Below are positions 1 through 7,767 of a stretch of DNA of 8,641 nucleotides, in pieces. The translations under genes were made by a program, and so were the position numbers. Source of the DNA: Prevotellaceae bacterium (GTDB taxonomy: Bacteria > Bacteroidota > Bacteroidia > Bacteroidales > UBA932). Positions within the stretch are counted from its first letter, which is position 1; every line of letters starts with the position of its first letter. Under the pieces are notes generated by a model that worked only from the letters and a program-made list of their open reading frames with translations, did not search any database and was not told where the DNA came from. The stretch spans positions 1 through 8,641 of the forward strand of contig JAITHX010000086.1 in assembly GCA_031279735.1 (NCBI GenBank). The letters run 5' to 3'.

Positions 1-185
1 GCCTGTCGGACGGGTGGAGTGAAACGGAGATATTGAGCCGCAGGCACTAACCACTAACCACTAACCACTAACCACTAACCACTAACCACTAACCACTAAC
101 CACTAACCACTAACCACTAACCACTAACCACTAACCACTATAATGCGGCTCAGTGTCTCCGTTTCACTCCACCCGTCCGACAGGC
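1..185. repeat. 42-bp inverted repeat enclosing a heptamer array
   Basis: Positions 1-42 and 144-185 are inverted copies, 40 of 42 positions complementary, separated by a 101-nt loop that is almost entirely heptamer repeat. The two imperfect positions (31 opposite 155, 33 opposite 153) are U-G wobbles in a plus-strand RNA and C-A mismatches in a minus-strand RNA, so the plus-strand transcript would fold slightly better. The left arm begins at the first base of the window, so it may be longer than seen. The element lies 29 bp past the stop codon of the last operon gene and could affect the operon's 3' end, but no U-tract follows, so a classical terminator call is not supported. It may instead be a small mobile or repeat-derived element. 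No coding sequence is visible in it. Confidence 0.9.
44..141. repeat. CCACTAA heptanucleotide tandem array
   Basis: Twelve perfect consecutive copies of CCACTAA fill 51-134. One imperfect unit lies on each side (GCACTAA at 44-50, CCACTAT at 135-141), giving 14 units. Because 7 is not a multiple of 3, TAA recurs in all three plus frames and TAG (from TTAGTGG) in all three minus frames, so nothing can be translated through it. The uninterrupted units suggest recent expansion or homogenisation by replication slippage. Short heptamer arrays of this kind are known in cyanobacteria and other bacteria; a role here is not established. Confidence 0.97.
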
Positions 186-225
186 ATTAACAATTAACAA
201 TTAACAATTAACAATTAACCACTAA
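185..225. repeat. CAATTAA heptanucleotide tandem array, overlapping a stop codon
   Basis: A partial unit at 185-190 is followed by four perfect CAATTAA units (191-218) and one CCACTAA unit (219-225), all in the same 7-nt register. CAATTAA differs from the CCACTAA family across the inverted-repeat arm at only two positions, so the arrays are probably related. On the minus strand the array reads TTAGTGG-TTAATTG-TTAATTG. The last codons and the TAA stop of the neighbouring lipoprotein gene (stop at 215-217) lie inside it. Confidence 0.93.
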
Positions 226-1564
226 TTGTCAGAACAGCCTTGTCTATGCCCGCCGAGAGATCGACGGTAAAAACGTAGATGCCTTGCGCGTCTAATGATT
301 TGCCTTCGACTATGCCGAGGTTGCCGGGGTCTCTGCCGCTCTCGCCTCCGCTGCCCACGAAAATCAGGCTGCTTGATGTTGATAGCTGTTCGTGAGTGAA
401 CTCGCCGCCCCAACCTTTTTGATGAAAGAACTTGAAGTTGATGGCGTCGGTTGAAATGGATTTCCCGCCGACGAGCGTGATTTGGTATTTCTTCGGGGCG
501 ACGCAAGCCATGCACAGAGCGTTGTCGGGGTTCCATCCTGTTTCGTTGGCGGCGAGCGAAGGTTTGCCGGCGTTGGTTCCTATGATCCAGACTGCGCCCG
601 AACCGTCGGCTTGCAGCACGGCGGGCGATTCTCCGCTCATGGCTTCGACTCTGAAGTATTTCAGCCGAAAGTCGGCGATTATGCGATAGTCGCCGCCTTC
701 GGCAGTGAAAGCGAGACTGCCGTCGTCGGACTGGGCGAAGAAGTCTGGATCGATCCACCAGTCTTCCGCGTCGGCTATTCCCTCGAATTTCAGGGATTGG
801 TTTTTGGCGAGAGTTTTGTCGATTCGGTAGCTGTTGTCGTCTATCATCGTCATTTCTTCGCCGTTGAGCATAATGTTCACGAATGGCGAGGCGGCGTAGG
901 AATAAGTGTTGAAGGCGACGGCGTAAAGACCTGTCTGCGGGTTAGAGAACGGAATGGAGCCGGAGCCGTCTCGTGTCACAGTGCCGTTTTCCCATCCGAA
1001 TACGAGTTCGTTGCCTTGCTCGCCGGTCTTCGGAGCTTTGACGCGAGCCTTCAGTTTGGCGGGGAAATAGTTTGTGACAGAGTAGTTGTGGGTCGATATT
1101 TTCTCCATTCTGTATTCCGTGCCGTCGTCGGCAACGAGGGTCAGATACGGGAAGTCGGGACGGGTCAGGGGCAGCGCGTATTCCTTTTCCACTATGGTGA
1201 AGCGGATATTTTGCAGGGTGAGCTTCAGCGTAGCCGTGGCGTCGGGGACGCCGGCGAGATAGGGGACGAATATTTTGCCCGAATAGTCGGCGTTGGTTTT
1301 GGTTCGGATTACGGTTTCCGACACTTGTTCTTCGCCGAAGAACAGTCGCGCCTTCAGGGTTGAAAGAGGCGCGTCGGGGTCGGCTGCGGCTACGGTGAAC
1401 GAGAGGCTGTCGCCAAAGTGCGCCGAAGCGAATTCGGTTTTGGGATTCATAGAGGGATTTCCGGGTCCGGGCTCGTTGTCCTTGCACGAGAGTGCCGCGA
1501 GAAATGCGAGGAGCGCGATGGACGCGCGTTTGACATGTTGCGCGATGCAATTGATATCGTTCAT
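215..1564 (-). CDS. SusE/SusF-position surface glycan-binding lipoprotein
   Basis: A 449-residue protein that probably binds glycan at the outer face of the outer membrane and passes it to the SusC/SusD pair. A basic start (K12, R13) leads into a hydrophobic stretch and a lipobox ending at Cys27 (LAALSC). The residues after the Cys, KDNE, resemble the lysine-plus-acidic surface export signal of Bacteroidetes lipoproteins. The middle appears to be beta-sandwich or Ig-like modules. The last ~130 residues (from about 320) form a SusE/F-like binding module with VWIIGTNAG near the front and KFFHQKGWGGEF at 378-389; its aromatic residues are candidate sugar contacts. It resembles the DUF5125/DUF5121-type proteins found beside GH30 genes, though I could not run a profile search. 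It starts 22 bp after the GH30 stop and is the last gene of the operon. Its final codons and TAA lie in a heptamer array, so its C-terminus may have been reset by repeat growth. Confidence 0.85.
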   Translation of the reverse strand: MNDINCIAQHVKRASIALLAFLAALSCKDNEPGPGNPSMNPKTEFASAHFGDSLSFTVAAADPDAPLSTLKARLFFGEEQVSETVIRTKTNADYSGKIFVPYLAGVPDATATLKLTLQNIRFTIVEKEYALPLTRPDFPYLTLVADDGTEYRMEKISTHNYSVTNYFPAKLKARVKAPKTGEQGNELVFGWENGTVTRDGSGSIPFSNPQTGLYAVAFNTYSYAASPFVNIMLNGEEMTMIDDNSYRIDKTLAKNQSLKFEGIADAEDWWIDPDFFAQSDDGSLAFTAEGGDYRIIADFRLKYFRVEAMSGESPAVLQADGSGAVWIIGTNAGKPSLAANETGWNPDNALCMACVAPKKYQITLVGGKSISTDAINFKFFHQKGWGGEFTHEQLSTSSSLIFVGSGGESGRDPGNLGIVEGKSLDAQGIYVFTVDLSAGIDKAVLTISG

Positions 1565-1586
1565 GTTTCAATGTGTTTAATGCGGT
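1565..1586 (-). other. 22-bp intercistronic leader of the SusE/F-position gene
   Basis: The stretch between the GH30 stop and the binding-protein ATG is A/T-rich (minus strand ...CATTAAACACATTGAAAC-ATG) and has no good Shine-Dalgarno match, as is usual in Bacteroidetes. There is no terminator or internal promoter in it, which supports co-transcription. Confidence 0.55.
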
Positions 1587-3080
1587 TTATTTTTTCCAGC
1601 GATACGATGCGACTGATTTGCGCGGAACGTCGAAAGCGAAATGATGCGTTCCGTCGCTCAGTGTGATTCGCTTGTTTTCTTCCGTTTCGTTCAGGAGGAC
1701 GAAGGCGTAGGTTCCGTCGGTGTTTTCAAACGCCGAGTAAGTTATTCCGGCGGCGGAATAGCCGGATGCGCCGATGCGCGCCGCTCCGGGCTTGACCACC
1801 GAGGCGAGGTGAGCGATAACGTAGTAGTGCGAATTGCGGGAGATGCTTTTATAGTCGTTCCTGCTGATGTCCGCCGCTCCGTAGCAGGTTTGACATCCGC
1901 CGGCGCGATTTGGTCCGCGTTCGGAATCGAGCATCAGGTTCCAGACTATCACCGCTCGGCATCCGCCGTTGACCGTGCCGAGTCCCGTTTCCCTCATGTC
2001 CTCCGTCAGTCGCGCGGCGAGATTTCGTCCGTCGTTCCATGTGCCTATGGAGGTTTCGGTGAAGATCAGTTCCTTGTCGGGACGTTTCCGGCGAATGTCG
2101 TCGAGTTCCGCTTTGTCGCCTCCGTAGTTGTGGTATGCGGCGCCGGCGAGGAAAGCCGCGGCATCGGGGTCGTTATAGATTTTGACGGGATAATCAACCT
2201 GTTCCGGCATATTGTCGTAATTGTAATTGTGGTCGAAGGCATAGATTTTGGTTTTCAGTCCCGCGTCGCGGACAGCGGGTCCGAGAGCGTCGCGCACGAA
2301 GTCGCGCTGTTCGTCCCAGCCCATGAAAAGCGAGGCTGAATTGCCTCGGTTCAGAGGTTCGTTTTGCGGGGTGACGGCGTGGATGAGTATGCCTTCCGCC
2401 TTCATCGCCTTTATCCATCGAACGAAATACTCGGCGTAGTCTCCGCGCAGGTCGGGATTCAGATGACCGCTTGTCCACGAATCGTGAGGTCGGCGGTCGG
2501 CGAGATTGTTCACCTTCATCCATTTCGGGCAAGTCCACGGCGAGCCGAGAATCTTGAGTTCCGGATTGATTGCCAGAATCTCCTTCAGCACCGGTATCAC
2601 GTAGTTGAGTTCTTCGTTCTGCAGGGCGAAATTTTCGATGCCTTTGAGGTCGCAGCAGGAGTATTCGCTCAGCGAGAAGTCCGAGCAGCCTATGGCGACG
2701 CGAATGTAGCTGAATCCGGCTGAGCCGTCGGCGTCGGAAAAAGTTTCCTTTAGGAACTTGGTTCTGTCGGCGGGCGTCATGCGCAGCAGATTGTAGCACG
2801 ACGAGCCGGTGAGAGCGGCTCCGAATCCGTCCATTGTTTGATGACGGACGGAGGGATCGAGAGTTACGGTTGTCGGCGACATGTTCGGTTTGTCGCTGAA
2901 GTTGACGCTTTTTTTCGCGAAGTCGGCTGTGCGGTCGCTCGACGTGAGATAAACGACAACGTCGCCCGACGTGTCCTTCGCCTTGTCGCCGTTGTCCTTG
3001 CCTGCGCCGCCGCTGCCTCCGCAGGATGCAAGCAGAGCGGGCAGCAGGAATGTCGCGTATGTTTTCATCGTAATGTTCAT
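1587..3080 (-). CDS. GH30-family glycoside hydrolase lipoprotein, probable endo-beta-1,6-glucanase
   Basis: A 497-residue retaining glycosidase of clan GH-A. The signal peptide ends in a lipobox with Cys20 (ALLASC), followed by a Gly-rich linker (GGSGGAGKDN), which suggests membrane anchoring. MDGFGAALTGSS (83-94) is the typical start of the GH30 (beta/alpha)8 barrel. TPQNEP (237-242) carries the acid/base Glu241, and FTETSIGTW (340-348) the nucleophile Glu342. VIVWNLMLDSERGPN (377-391) is the barrel-end motif, and the C-terminal ~80 residues form the small beta-sandwich that accompanies GH30 barrels. Nine cysteines are present (20, 95, 132, 142, 143, 184, 374, 396, 399), a high number. The family includes glucosylceramidases, beta-1,6-glucanases and xylanases. 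The SusCD context and order favour bacterial/fungal beta-1,6-glucan cleavage (GH30_3 type), but subfamily is inference. Met5 (codon at 3066-3068) is an alternative start that gives a cleaner signal peptide. The gene lies 12 bp after the SusD stop. Confidence 0.9.
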   Translation of the reverse strand: MNITMKTYATFLLPALLASCGGSGGAGKDNGDKAKDTSGDVVVYLTSSDRTADFAKKSVNFSDKPNMSPTTVTLDPSVRHQTMDGFGAALTGSSCYNLLRMTPADRTKFLKETFSDADGSAGFSYIRVAIGCSDFSLSEYSCCDLKGIENFALQNEELNYVIPVLKEILAINPELKILGSPWTCPKWMKVNNLADRRPHDSWTSGHLNPDLRGDYAEYFVRWIKAMKAEGILIHAVTPQNEPLNRGNSASLFMGWDEQRDFVRDALGPAVRDAGLKTKIYAFDHNYNYDNMPEQVDYPVKIYNDPDAAAFLAGAAYHNYGGDKAELDDIRRKRPDKELIFTETSIGTWNDGRNLAARLTEDMRETGLGTVNGGCRAVIVWNLMLDSERGPNRAGGCQTCYGAADISRNDYKSISRNSHYYVIAHLASVVKPGAARIGASGYSAAGITYSAFENTDGTYAFVLLNETEENKRITLSDGTHHFAFDVPRKSVASYRWKK

Positions 3081-3092
3081 CTGAATGTCGGG

Positions 3093-4634
3093 TTAATATC
3101 CGGGGTTCTGGACGAGATTCGGATTCTGGTCTATAATGTCCTGCGGGATGGGCAACTTGCAGGAATACGTGTTGAAGGGATATTTTTGCGCCGGACGGCC
3201 GGGGTCTTTTGCATACACGGCGTTCATCACTTCCTCCACCTTGTCGAGGCGTACCAGATCGAACCATCGTTCGCCCTCGAAAGCCAGTTCGAGGCGACGC
3301 TCTTTCAGATATGCGTCGAGAATAGCCTCTTTGCTCGCCGACGCCGAAGCGGGCAAATCGTTCAATCCGGCGCGGCGGCGCGTTTGGTTTATAATTGCGG
3401 CGGCGGCGGCGAAGGAACCTTTGTGGATCAGCGCTTCGGCTTTCAGCATAAGTATGTCGGCATAGCGCAGCTTGATTATGCTGCTATAGGCGCTGCGGCA
3501 CTTGTACATGAAAGCGTATTCGCTTGCCGGATAGTAAATGTTCCAGTCGCAGGCGTAGAACGCCACCGATTCGGCGAGCCGCTTGTCGCCCTGTTCGGCG
3601 TTGAACGCGGCCACGAGGTTGCGCGAAGGCGTGATCCACTTCGCCCAAGTGAAATAGAAAGTCCAATCGTTGAGCGGACGCCCGTACATCCATGTCACCC
3701 AGTTTGTGTTGCCCGCGAAAAACTGCGCTTCATAGACTGATTCTCTTGTGTTGCGCGTCCTGGCGTCGATAGCCCTGTTGTTCTGCGAGGGAGGCAGCGC
3801 GGGGTCGGTCAGCGCGACGCCGAACAAGTCGGCGAAATCATCGACGAGCGCGAAACCGTCGGCGGTCAGAGCGTCGGCGTAGAGGATCACCTTGTCGTAG
3901 TCGCGCAGGGGTTTTTCGGCATACAATTTGGCCAGCATTGCGCGAGCCACCGATTTGGAAAGCCCCGTCTTGTCGTTGGGGTTATTGTCGGGCGCTCCGT
4001 CCAGAGCTTCGAGCAAATCGGCTTCAATCAGGCGATACACTTCTGTTTCTTCGGATTGGGAAGGGAAATACACCGGATAGACATCTTCGATGGTTTCGGC
4101 GGTGATGTCGTCGGCTACGAGGGTTATCAAAGGCACTCGACCCCAGATTCTCGCCATGTCGAAATAGACCATTGCGCGCAGGATTAGAGCCTCGGCTTTG
4201 TATTGCCGGCGTTCGCCGGCGGTAAGAGTCGGATCGGCGACCTGGTCTATTCCGCAGATCATGCGATTCGCGTAACCCACGTTGGTCATGTGTCCGTCCC
4301 AGTCGCGTTTCAGGTTAGTGTTCGATCCTTCTATCGAATTAACCTCGAAAGGAGTGGTTTCGGCGTTCGGCGAACCTGCGTAGGCGTTGTCCGAATGAGA
4401 TTCGGCAAGCAGAAGCATGTCGAGGTACCAGTGTTCCTGACCGTTTTTATACCGGTCGAGCAGAGTTTGACGGTGAGCCGTCACAGCGGCTTTGTCCTTG
4501 AACAAAACCTTGACGCTGTCGCGCGTCACGCCCTCGGTCACGTCGGAATAACCGCCTGCGGGTTCGTAGTCGAGCGAACAGGCGGCAGCGGCGATGCAGG
4601 CGACGGCAAGCGATAAGTTGCGAATAAGTTTCAT
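3093..4634 (-). CDS. SusD/RagB-family outer-membrane glycan-binding lipoprotein
   Basis: A 513-residue lipoprotein that forms the lid on the SusC transporter and captures oligosaccharides at the cell surface. The N-terminus has K2 and R5, a hydrophobic core and a lipobox ending at Cys19 (AAAAC). The body is the TPR-like helical SusD fold. The family signature is clear at about residues 389-464: LRYADILMLKAEAL, then RRRAGLNDLP, then ERRLELAFEGERWFDLVR (445-462). The C-terminus LPIPQDIIDQNPNLVQNPGY is the standard SusD ending. Length is normal for the family and no frameshift is seen. The gene starts 8 bp after the SusC stop and ends 12 bp before the GH30 gene, so the genes are co-transcribed. 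The ligand cannot be read from the protein; a beta-glucan is inferred from the GH30 neighbour. Confidence 0.96.
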   Translation of the reverse strand: MKLIRNLSLAVACIAAAACSLDYEPAGGYSDVTEGVTRDSVKVLFKDKAAVTAHRQTLLDRYKNGQEHWYLDMLLLAESHSDNAYAGSPNAETTPFEVNSIEGSNTNLKRDWDGHMTNVGYANRMICGIDQVADPTLTAGERRQYKAEALILRAMVYFDMARIWGRVPLITLVADDITAETIEDVYPVYFPSQSEETEVYRLIEADLLEALDGAPDNNPNDKTGLSKSVARAMLAKLYAEKPLRDYDKVILYADALTADGFALVDDFADLFGVALTDPALPPSQNNRAIDARTRNTRESVYEAQFFAGNTNWVTWMYGRPLNDWTFYFTWAKWITPSRNLVAAFNAEQGDKRLAESVAFYACDWNIYYPASEYAFMYKCRSAYSSIIKLRYADILMLKAEALIHKGSFAAAAAIINQTRRRAGLNDLPASASASKEAILDAYLKERRLELAFEGERWFDLVRLDKVEEVMNAVYAKDPGRPAQKYPFNTYSCKLPIPQDIIDQNPNLVQNPGY

Positions 4635-4642
4635 TTGATAAT

Positions 4643-7600
4643 TTAAAATTCAACGTTAATACCGAATACAAAGGATTTGCAGTGAGGATAAGTGCCCCAG
4701 TCTATTCCCTGCACGGCGCCGCTGTCGCCCCATTGATTGACCTCCGGGTCCATTCCCGAATATTTCGTAAGGGTCAGCAGATTGTGCACCGTAAAGTAAG
4801 TCTGCAGGCGCGAGACTCCTATCTTCTTCAGGAAGCCGCCGCCGAAGTCGTAGGATAGCGTGATGTCCTTCACGCGCAGATAGCTGCCGTCCTCGATGAA
4901 GTAGCTCGAGGGTTGAAGGTCGAATCGCGCTTTTGGCACGTCGGTGATCTGTCCCGGAATGCGCCAGCGGTCGAGCACCCGCACGGATTGATTCTTCAGG
5001 TCGTACATGCCTTCGACATCGCCCCGCGAGGCGTTGAACACGTCGTTGCCCGCCGAACCCTGAAGGAAAAGGGTAAGGTTAAAATTCTTGTACGACAAAA
5101 CGTTCGTAAGCCCGAAAGTGAACTTGGGATTCGGGTCGCCGATATAAGTCTTGTCCGACGAAGTTACTCTGCCGTCGCCGTTGATGTCGCGATAGCGCAG
5201 TTCGCCGGTTTCGGGATCGACCCCGTCGCTGATATAGCCCCAGAATCCGCCGAGCGGGCGTCCGGGTTCGTTCCGCACCGCGCGCATCTGATGAAAGGCG
5301 TCGGTTGTTTCGGCGTCGTAGTAAATCTTCTGAAACATGAGCTTTTCGAGTTTGTTTCTGTTGAACGAGATGTTGAAGTCCGTGCTCCACGAAAACTTGC
5401 CCGTGAAATTACGCGAATTGACCGACAGTTCGAAGCCGCGATTCGACATTTCCCCGTCGTTTCTGGTGATGCTGCTTGCCGACTGTCCGGCGGGCAGCTG
5501 CACATACATCAGCATGTCGGTGGTTCGCTTGTAATAGTAATCGAGAGCGAGCGAAAGCCGATTGTTCAACAGCGTCAGATCCATTCCGGCGCCGAATTGC
5601 GAAGTGTATTCCCACGAAAGATCGGCGGCGCGCAAACTGGAAGGTCGTGTAACCAATGGAACAGCATCCGCCTTACCCTCCTCGAACCAGGGCTGACGGT
5701 CGATGTGATAATGCTGCAAGTAAGAATAGTCGCCCACGCCCGACTGATTGCCGGTCTGTCCCCAGCCGGCGCGTATCTTCAAATCGTTCACCCATGTCAG
5801 ATTCTTCATGAAATTCTCCGCCGACAGCCGCCACGCGGCCGACACCGAAGGGAAAACACTCCGGCGATGGTCGGGATGCAGCTTCGACGAGCCGTCGCCC
5901 CGAACGTTCACGGTGACGAGATACTTGTGGTCGAAATTGTAGGAGATTCGTCCGAAAACCGAAAATATAGCCCATTGCGAGGCGTTCGACCCCGTGTTGT
6001 CCCACGCTATCTTGTTTGCGGCGTTGAGCGTTCGGATGAAAGCGTCCTTAAAGTGCGAGCCGTTGATATAGCTTTGCGACCAGTCGGAATCCGTCCACGA
6101 AGTGCCCGCCATAGCTTCGACATTGTGTTGATTGTAGAAGGATTTTTTAAATGTCAGCACGTTGTCGAAAACCACTACGGTGTTCATCGTGCGGGTGTCC
6201 CAAGCCGATCCCCAGTCGTCGCGATCGGTCGAGTGTACCGGAGGAGTGAACCCTGTCTCGACGCCGTTTCTGCGGTCGAAGGTGAATTGCGATTTCAGGG
6301 TCAGCTCCGGGATGAAACTGATGGTTGCGCTGCCGGATGCTATGATGCGGTTTTCCCGATTCTTGTTGTTTTTCCCGTTTTCGATTGCTTCCACGGGATT
6401 GGTGATGTTCTGTCCGAAAAACGAACGATTGTACAAACCTTCTTCGTTTCTGACGGTCGAAGCGGTCGGCAGATTGACGACCGCCAGCACCACTCCTCCG
6501 CGATTCGACCCTTGCCCGGTGGTGACGCCGTTGCGCGAATTGTCGGAATACGAAACGTTGGCGCTCACGTTGAGCCACTTTCTCACCTGATTGTCGATGT
6601 TTGCGCGAAGGTTGTAGCGGCGAAAGAACGCCGAAGCGAGCGTGCCCTTCTCGTCGAGATAGCCGGCGGAGAGAAAATAGCGCAGCCTGTCGTTTCCGTC
6701 GGAGACTTGGAGCTGATAGTTTTGGGTGACGCCGGAGCCATAGACTTCCCGAAACCAGTCGGTTCTGTCGCTCGTGCCGTCGGGGATGACGCCGGGGCGA
6801 ATCTCGTCCATCAGTTCCTTGTACTGAGCCGCGTTGAGCGACTTTATTCCGTTAGCTACCGTGTTGACGCCCAATTGCGCGCCGAACGATATTTTCGCTC
6901 CCTGCCGTCCGGTTTTGGTGGTGACGAGCACCACGCCGTTCGCGGCTCGCGAACCGTAGATGGCTGCCGACGAGGCGTCCTTAAGGATTTGCAGACCCGC
7001 GATGTCGTTTGGCGACAGGAAGTCGAGATTGTCCACCGGCACTCCGTCCACCACGTAGAGAGGACTGTTGCTGCCGTTGAACGAGGTGGTTCCGCGCACT
7101 CGAATCACCATTTCGCCGCCCGGAGCGCCGTTCGGCTGATAGACGTTCACTCCGGCGGCTCGCCCCTGAATGATCTGCGCCGCCGAAACAACGGGACGTT
7201 CGCCTATATCGCCGGTCGAAACGATGGAAACGGCGGTGGTGACGTCCTTTCTCGTCACGGTGCCGTAGCCCACGACGACGACTTCGTCCATGTCGCTGAC
7301 TTGTTCCGTCAGCCTGACGTCAATCACCGTGCGCCCTCCGACAGTCTCTTCCCTGTCCAAGTATCCGAGCAGAGTATAAACGAGTACCGGCGCGTCTATG
7401 TCCGAAGGAATCGACAGGGAATAAAATCCTTTTTCGTCGCTGCTTGCCCCGATTGCGGTTCCCTTGACGAGTACGGTGACGCCGGCGACGGGTTCGCCGT
7501 CCCGATCGACAATCGTTCCGGCGACTGTCAGCGTCTGTTCGCCTGCCGATCCTCCGGCGTCCGCCCGTCCGATGAACGGCGTTATTAAAAGCAATCCCGA

Positions 7601-7693
7601 CAACAAAAGAATGATCTTTACGGGGACGGCGTATTGATACAAATGGAGCGCGTTCATAACAAAATACGATTTAACAATTTTTTTATCACACAT
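4643..7693 (-). CDS. SusC/RagA-family TonB-dependent outer-membrane transporter
   Basis: A 1016-residue outer-membrane importer of oligosaccharides, powered by TonB-ExbBD and paired with the SusD lipoprotein. A signal peptide ends near residue 46 (IGRADA|GG). A carboxypeptidase-D-like regulatory domain (about 56-128, VAGTIVDRDGEPVAGVTVLV) follows, then the SusC signature and TonB-box region DMDEVVVVGYG (134-144), the plug domain (to about 260) and the 22-strand barrel, ending in Phe (INVEF) as expected for barrel assembly. No STN domain lies between the signal peptide and the CarboxypepD domain, so FecR/ECF-sigma signalling through this protein is unlikely. Two starts are possible: Met1 at 7693, or Met13 (codon at 7655-7657), which gives a more usual signal peptide (MNALHLYQ...) after an A/T-rich leader. 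First gene of a four-gene operon; the next gene is 8 bp away. Confidence 0.97.
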   Translation of the reverse strand: MCDKKIVKSYFVMNALHLYQYAVPVKIILLLSGLLLITPFIGRADAGGSAGEQTLTVAGTIVDRDGEPVAGVTVLVKGTAIGASSDEKGFYSLSIPSDIDAPVLVYTLLGYLDREETVGGRTVIDVRLTEQVSDMDEVVVVGYGTVTRKDVTTAVSIVSTGDIGERPVVSAAQIIQGRAAGVNVYQPNGAPGGEMVIRVRGTTSFNGSNSPLYVVDGVPVDNLDFLSPNDIAGLQILKDASSAAIYGSRAANGVVLVTTKTGRQGAKISFGAQLGVNTVANGIKSLNAAQYKELMDEIRPGVIPDGTSDRTDWFREVYGSGVTQNYQLQVSDGNDRLRYFLSAGYLDEKGTLASAFFRRYNLRANIDNQVRKWLNVSANVSYSDNSRNGVTTGQGSNRGGVVLAVVNLPTASTVRNEEGLYNRSFFGQNITNPVEAIENGKNNKNRENRIIASGSATISFIPELTLKSQFTFDRRNGVETGFTPPVHSTDRDDWGSAWDTRTMNTVVVFDNVLTFKKSFYNQHNVEAMAGTSWTDSDWSQSYINGSHFKDAFIRTLNAANKIAWDNTGSNASQWAIFSVFGRISYNFDHKYLVTVNVRGDGSSKLHPDHRRSVFPSVSAAWRLSAENFMKNLTWVNDLKIRAGWGQTGNQSGVGDYSYLQHYHIDRQPWFEEGKADAVPLVTRPSSLRAADLSWEYTSQFGAGMDLTLLNNRLSLALDYYYKRTTDMLMYVQLPAGQSASSITRNDGEMSNRGFELSVNSRNFTGKFSWSTDFNISFNRNKLEKLMFQKIYYDAETTDAFHQMRAVRNEPGRPLGGFWGYISDGVDPETGELRYRDINGDGRVTSSDKTYIGDPNPKFTFGLTNVLSYKNFNLTLFLQGSAGNDVFNASRGDVEGMYDLKNQSVRVLDRWRIPGQITDVPKARFDLQPSSYFIEDGSYLRVKDITLSYDFGGGFLKKIGVSRLQTYFTVHNLLTLTKYSGMDPEVNQWGDSGAVQGIDWGTYPHCKSFVFGINVEF

Positions 7694-7734
7694 TAAAAAC
7701 AGATAAACTATATACCGTTCAAAAATTAACGGGG

Positions 7735-7767
7735 CGAATTTAGAAATAATTTTTTGAAACGCGCAAA
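7735..7767 (-). promoter_or_regulatory. Candidate Bacteroidetes sigma-ABfr promoter of the SusC operon
   Basis: On the minus strand TTTG (plus 7764-7767) is followed after 21 nt by TAAATTCG (plus 7735-7742). This matches the Bacteroidetes -33 TTTG and -7 TAnnTTTG consensus with one mismatch and a normal spacing. Transcription would begin near 7728, leaving about 35 nt of leader to Met1 of SusC or about 70 nt to Met13. Assigned by eye only; the region is AT-rich, so chance matches are possible. Confidence 0.42.

Noticed and set aside
44..141. Telomere-like repeat (TTAGTGG resembles eukaryotic telomere units)
   Set aside because: The array is internal, is bounded by inverted arms on both sides and lies beside bacterial genes. 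The resemblance is only in unit size and T/G content.
44..225. CRISPR array
   Set aside because: The units are 7 bp, contiguous and without spacers, and no cas genes are present.
482..1363. A 293-codon open frame on the plus strand opposite the SusE/F-position gene
   Set aside because: It is a shadow of the minus-strand gene, which has a lipoprotein signal and fits the operon. The plus frame has no recognisable domain.
4913..7588. A very long open frame (891 codons) on the plus strand opposite the SusC gene
   Set aside because: It is antisense to a complete, well-conserved SusC gene. It has an Arg/Val/His-rich composition with no domain and no leader, as expected when a high-GC coding strand leaves the opposite frame free of stops.
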